Assembly: GCF_004339565.1 (NCBI RefSeq)
Contig: NZ_SMFZ01000001.1
Span: forward strand, 1,116,001-1,180,000
Length of the DNA stretch: 64,000 nt
Source: Pseudonocardia endophytica
Lineage (GTDB): Bacteria; Actinomycetota; Actinomycetes; Mycobacteriales; Pseudonocardiaceae
Direction of reading: 5' to 3'
Shown here: in pieces, positions 61,286 through 64,000 of the stretch
Numbering within the stretch: position 1 is the stretch's first letter
How the letters are laid out: every line of letters begins with the position of its first letter
Notes under the pieces: generated by a model
Database searches by the model: none
The model's input: the letters and a program-made list of their open reading frames with translations, nothing else
Told to the model about the DNA's origin: nothing
Position numbers and translations under genes: made by a program

Positions 61286-61328
61286 GTGGGCGCGGCAGGG
61301 TTCGAACCTGCGACCGCTCGGGTGTAAA
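61286..61328. repeat. attR: 43-bp repeat within tRNA-Val
   Basis: The exact partner of 48501-48543. It overlaps the 3' half of tRNA-Val, so insertion kept the tRNA intact. Confidence 0.92.
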
Positions 61329-61358
61329 CCGAGTGCTCTCCCGCTGAGCTACGCGCCC
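61287..61358 (-). tRNA. tRNA-Val (TAC)
   Basis: A 72-nt cloverleaf. Acceptor GGGCGCG/CGCGCCC, D arm GCTC-GAGC, anticodon stem CTCGG/CCGAG with loop TTTACAC (anticodon TAC), and T arm GCAGG TTCGAAC CCTGC. Discriminator base is A; CCA is not encoded. It is the insertion target of the elements to its left. Confidence 0.95.
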
Positions 61359-61385
61359 CGGAGCCGGGGATCCGGCCCGCAGGTT

Positions 61386-61844
61386 CTACAGGGCCGAGAG
61401 GGCTTTGCGCCACCCGTCCTGGTCACGGGCCTCCCCCGGGCCGTTCACCTCGGTGAAGGCGAGCGTCCCGTCCGTGCGGACGAGGAACGTGCCGCGCAGG
61501 GCGAAGCCGGCCCTGTCGTTGAACACGCCGTACCGCTGGGCGACCGCGCCGTGCGGCCAGAAGTCCGACAGCAACGGGAACCGGTAGTCCCGCGCCTCGG
61601 CCCAGGCCTTCAGCGTGAACGGGTGGTCCACCGAGACCGGGAGGACCTGGACGCGGTCGTTCTGGAACGTGCCGAGGTCCTCGCGGAGCTCGTTGAGCTC
61701 GCCCGTGCAGACCCCGGAGAACGCGAACGGGTAGAACACGACCAGCACGGCCTTGTCGCCGCGGAACGACGAGAGCGTGACCGGCTGCTTGTTCTGGTCC
61801 TGCAGGGTGAAGTCGGGAGCCTCGGAGCCCACCTCGAGTGCCAT
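61386..61844 (-). CDS. ahpE: Peroxiredoxin AhpE
   Basis: A 152-residue 1-Cys peroxiredoxin. PFAFSGVCTGEL has the peroxidatic Cys46, and there is no second Cys. LLSDFWPHGAVAQRYGVFND and NGPGEARDQDGW closely match the mycobacterial AhpE pattern. It reduces peroxides, recycled by mycothiol systems in related organisms. It ends 28 bp from the tRNA. Confidence 0.93.
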   Translation of the reverse strand: MALEVGSEAPDFTLQDQNKQPVTLSSFRGDKAVLVVFYPFAFSGVCTGELNELREDLGTFQNDRVQVLPVSVDHPFTLKAWAEARDYRFPLLSDFWPHGAVAQRYGVFNDRAGFALRGTFLVRTDGTLAFTEVNGPGEARDQDGWRKALSAL

Positions 61845-61853
61845 GCCCCGAGC

Positions 61854-62231
61854 CTAGCGGCCGCGCCGCAGCCCCGGACCGACCGTCGTGCGGGCCTCCT
61901 CGATCAAGGCGCGGAGGTCGTCGTCGAACTGCTCGGGGTCGCGCAGCGTGATCCGGTGCATGATCACGGTCTTCGACGTCGGGAAGGCCGTCCGGAGCCT
62001 CGGGTGCGACGCCTCACGCATCAGCTCGAGGCCGATCTCCAGATAGTGGCTCTTGACGTAGCCGGAGGTGAAGATCCGCGTCCGCCGGTACTGCACCTGA
62101 CTCGTGTGGACCTGCTCCTCGACGTCGGGCAGGCCCCGGCAGAACGTCCGGTACAGCGTGAACAACGCCAGGTCGTCGGCGTCGAGGGGCGCCGTCAGTT
62201 CGTCCCACGTGGACTCCACGAGCGACAGCAT
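61854..62231 (-). CDS. DUF5655-like protein
   Basis: A 125-residue soluble protein. VQYRRTRIFTSGYVKSHYLE, then TSKTVIMHRITLRDPEQFDD and a helical C-terminus, resemble the DUF5655 domain, of unknown function. It precedes ahpE by 9 bp on the same strand and is probably co-transcribed with it. Confidence 0.7.
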   Translation of the reverse strand: MLSLVESTWDELTAPLDADDLALFTLYRTFCRGLPDVEEQVHTSQVQYRRTRIFTSGYVKSHYLEIGLELMREASHPRLRTAFPTSKTVIMHRITLRDPEQFDDDLRALIEEARTTVGPGLRRGR

Positions 62232-62379
62232 GCCAGCACCCGGACGACCGTTCGGCGATGTGGCGACCGATACTCCCGGAAACGGTCGAACTCGATTGAC
62301 TCGGAAGGTACGTAAAGGCAGTGTTTACGGCAGCGGACCAGCAGATCCGCTAGCCCAACGAGTTTTTCGGCAGCCCCTC

Positions 62380-62643
62380 ATGTTCTTGTTCTCGGCCGCC
62401 TTGCGGAGCGCCCGCGCGGCCCGCGCCCGTATCTCGACCGATCCGTACCTTCTCCTTGCCCACAGTGCCCGTCGCGACGCGAACGTCCTGACGGACGAGA
62501 CCGACGGGCCCACGCTCGGCGGACCGTTCCTGCACTGGGTCCCGGACCATCCCGACGGTGACCGCCTCGCGGGTGAGTTCCTCCCGATCCCGGTGGACGA
62601 CGCGAAGGCGGTCGCGGCCGGGCGGCCGCGTCGCCGTCGCTGA
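62380..62643 (+). CDS. Possible small protein, weak support
   Basis: An 87-residue frame from ATG 62380: MFLFSAALRSARAARARIST, then HSARRDANVLTDETDGPTLG and a basic tail RPRRRR. Composition looks coding but no ribosome site precedes it. No family recognised. The flanking sequence, 62,232-62,379, holds no other gene. Confidence 0.3.
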   Translation: MFLFSAALRSARAARARISTDPYLLLAHSARRDANVLTDETDGPTLGGPFLHWVPDHPDGDRLAGEFLPIPVDDAKAVAAGRPRRRR

Positions 62644-62853
62644 ACCTGATCACACCGAGATCGGCGGCAGGGTCCGGTTCTGGCGAGATCGTGTCCTGAA
62701 CCGGATGTGACTCCTTGCGACCGCGCCCGCCGAAGATCAGCGGTTCGGTTCTGATCGTGGCCAACTACGGCACCGATCAGGACCCGACTGACGATCATCG
62801 TCGAGGCCGAAGGCCTGGGAGCGCCGCCCTGACCCGCCCCGGTGGACCGGCCG

Positions 62854-62933
62854 GCCCGGTGGTGGGTCGGTGAGCCCGGTGGTGGGTCGGTGAGCCCGGT
62901 GGCGGGTCGGTGAGCCCGCTGGTGGGTCGGTGA
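62854..62933. repeat. Four tandem 20-bp units
   Basis: Units start at 62854, 62874, 62894 and 62914 with GCCCGGTGGTGGGTCGGTGA; units 3 and 4 each differ at one base, and a partial fifth follows. There is no spacer between units, so it is not CRISPR. It lies in the 550-bp gene-free gap 62,644-63,193. Confidence 0.85.
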
Positions 62934-63094
62934 GCCGGTAGGCCGTCACGCCCGCAGCCACGTCCGCTCATGATCAGTCGTCGCGTCCGGATCAGAGCCG
63001 AATCCGGCCATCATCCGTACGCATCCGATGATCACTGGTCGGCAGCGGCTCAGGAAAGGCGCTCCCGGAACGCGGCGCTGATGCGGGACCAAGT

Positions 63095-63205
63095 GGGGCC
63101 AGACCCCACGCCGGCCGGCGGGCGCCAGGCCACGCCCGGCCGCGCCGGACCCCACACCGGGCCGCGCCAGACCCACGCCGGACGATGCGGACCTCACGCC
63201 GGACG
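63095..63205. repeat. Degenerate GC-rich repeats past the MFS gene
   Basis: Variants of CCAGACCCCACGCCGG occur near 63,100, 63,148, 63,167 and 63,190. They run into the MFS gene end. Possible terminator region. Confidence 0.4.
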
Positions 63206-64000
63206 TCGGGCACCCAACCATGCGCTCGTCACGGCCGAGGCCAGGGCAAGCACGCCCAACGGGATCGCGAGCTCCGTCACGTCCACGAAGGACGTCGCGA
63301 GCCACGGGGCGGCGAATCCGACGTAGGCGGCGGTGTAGAACAGCCCGTTGACCGCGCCACGACGTTCCGGTGCGGCCAGACGACCGACCAGCGTGAGGCC
63401 GGCGTTCAAGCACAGACCACCGCCCGCGCCGAGCAGGAATCCTGCCACGCCGACGAGCACGACCGACCCGGTGAACGCCGCGGCGACGCCGCAGCCGTAG
63501 CCGAGCGCTCCGAGCGCCGCTCCGGTCGGTCCGACGAAGCGACCGAGCCGGTGCGCGAACGGCTGCACGAGCGTGCCGGTGCCGAGCGTCAGGGCGGCGA
63601 GCAGGCCGGTGAACGCGACCAGGCCGGAACGCCCGGGCAACAGCAGCGGCAGAACGGTCACCGACACCGACGGGAACGCGTACACGCACACTGCCGTCGG
63701 GACGACGATCCGTCCGAACGTCCGCCGGGACGGGCGGTCGAGCCCGGGGCGCGGGAGCAGGCTCGTACCGGCGGCGACGACCGGGCGGGGTCCGAGACCG
63801 ACGACCGCGACCATGAGAGCGACCGCGACGATCATGATCGCGACGTGCACGAGGTACGGCAGCGTCAGCGGCAGCGGCCCGTACGCGGCCAGCAGGCCGG
63901 ACGCGAGCGGGCCCAGGCAGAACCCGGCGGTCTGGGCGACGGAAGCGGCTCGGGCGGCCCGGGAAGGCGAACCGGGGTACAACTCCTGCAGCCACGCGCT
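63194..64000 (-). CDS. MFS transporter (N-terminal part outside window)
   Basis: At least 268 residues. The frame is open to the window edge and reads AWLQELYPGSPSRAARAASV across a TTG that is not the start, so helices 1-4 are outside. About eight hydrophobic segments remain, with LVGRLAAPERRGAVNGLFYT as a typical late loop. Family is MFS with unknown substrate, perhaps drug or sugar efflux. Confidence 0.82.
   Translation of the reverse strand, partial: SAWLQELYPGSPSRAARAASVAQTAGFCLGPLASGLLAAYGPLPLTLPYLVHVAIMIVAVALMVAVVGLGPRPVVAAGTSLLPRPGLDRPSRRTFGRIVVPTAVCVYAFPSVSVTVLPLLLPGRSGLVAFTGLLAALTLGTGTLVQPFAHRLGRFVGPTGAALGALGYGCGVAAAFTGSVVLVGVAGFLLGAGGGLCLNAGLTLVGRLAAPERRGAVNGLFYTAAYVGFAAPWLATSFVDVTELAIPLGVLALASAVTSAWLGARRPA

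Larger units (their letters stand above)
48501..61328. mobile_element. tRNA-Val genomic island carrying defence genes, immobilised
   Basis: A 12.8-kb element bounded by an exact 43-bp repeat. Next to the tRNA lies a frameshifted tyrosine integrase, then a broken TraA-like relaxase/helicase, as in actinomycete integrative conjugative elements. Cargo near the distal end (48.8-55.4 kb) is richer in A and T than the flanks and encodes conflict-system proteins. Loss of integrase and relaxase function means it cannot move by itself. Confidence 0.85.

Noticed and set aside
48501..61328. Active integrative conjugative element
   Set aside because: Integrase is frameshifted and lacks its catalytic C-terminus; relaxase lacks its N-terminus and has a stop codon and frameshift; no type IV secretion genes are present.
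62296..62330. Sigma-70-like promoter (TTGACT with later TA-rich stretch)
   Set aside because: The -10 match is poor at the proper spacing and the downstream frame is only weakly supported.
62854..62933. CRISPR array
   Set aside because: Units are contiguous with no spacers and no cas genes are nearby.

Overview
The window is chromosomal DNA of a very GC-rich actinomycete. Codon third positions are almost all G or C, GTG starts are frequent, and genes overlap by ATGA or GTGA. The mix of luciferase-like monooxygenases, a P450, CoA enzymes, MHS and GPH transporters and an AhpE peroxiredoxin fits a soil Pseudonocardiaceae member, perhaps Pseudonocardia. The genus is an inference.

Bases 1-24,350 hold scattered metabolic and stress genes. 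They include a truncated HpaE-like aldehyde dehydrogenase, an ammonia-lyase-fold protein whose MIO triad is lost, and a P450 coupled to a membrane protein. Next come three luciferase-like monooxygenases, a YeiH-type exporter with a small coupled membrane peptide, and an MFS/HxlR pair. They are followed by MsrA, a MetV/MetF-like fusion, a GAF-LuxR regulator, and a Tat-exported molybdenum hydroxylase with its 2Fe-2S subunit and a small secreted protein.

Bases 24,600-35,700 are a coherent catabolic locus. A divergent IclR regulator faces ten tightly packed plus-strand genes: acyl-CoA synthetase, cyclase-family hydrolase, family I CoA-transferase, phosphotransferase-family protein, a small helical protein, a lipocalin-like protein, MHS transporter, zinc alcohol dehydrogenase, family III CoA-transferase and a diverged type II dehydroquinase. 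Three copies of a 17-bp motif lie in the divergent promoter region. The substrate is unknown.

Bases 35,700-45,130 hold ordinary conserved genes: YchJ, a PLP decarboxylase with a GPH transporter, small membrane and zinc-ribbon proteins, a permuted-papain-like protein, EamA, and a dienelactone-hydrolase-like protein without its nucleophile.

Bases 45,162-61,358 are a tRNA-Val hotspot. The intact tRNA-Val(TAC) sits at 61,287-61,358 (minus strand). Its 3' half is repeated exactly at 48,501 and imperfectly at 45,162, so two elements appear to lie in tandem. The left one (45.2-48.5 kb) carries a decayed toxin/antitoxin pair, a flavin amine oxidase and a TetR regulator. The right one (48.5-61.3 kb) has visibly lower GC in its first 7 kb and carries a defence island: a nuclease-NACHT NTPase, a possible HEPN protein, and an EACC1-caspase-pseudokinase set. 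It ends in a frameshifted integrase joined by a deletion to a broken TraA-type relaxase/helicase, so it looks immobilised.

Bases 61,380-64,000 return to the backbone: AhpE, a DUF5655-like protein, a repeat-rich gap with a 4 x 20 bp tandem array, and the 3' part of an MFS transporter that runs off the window.
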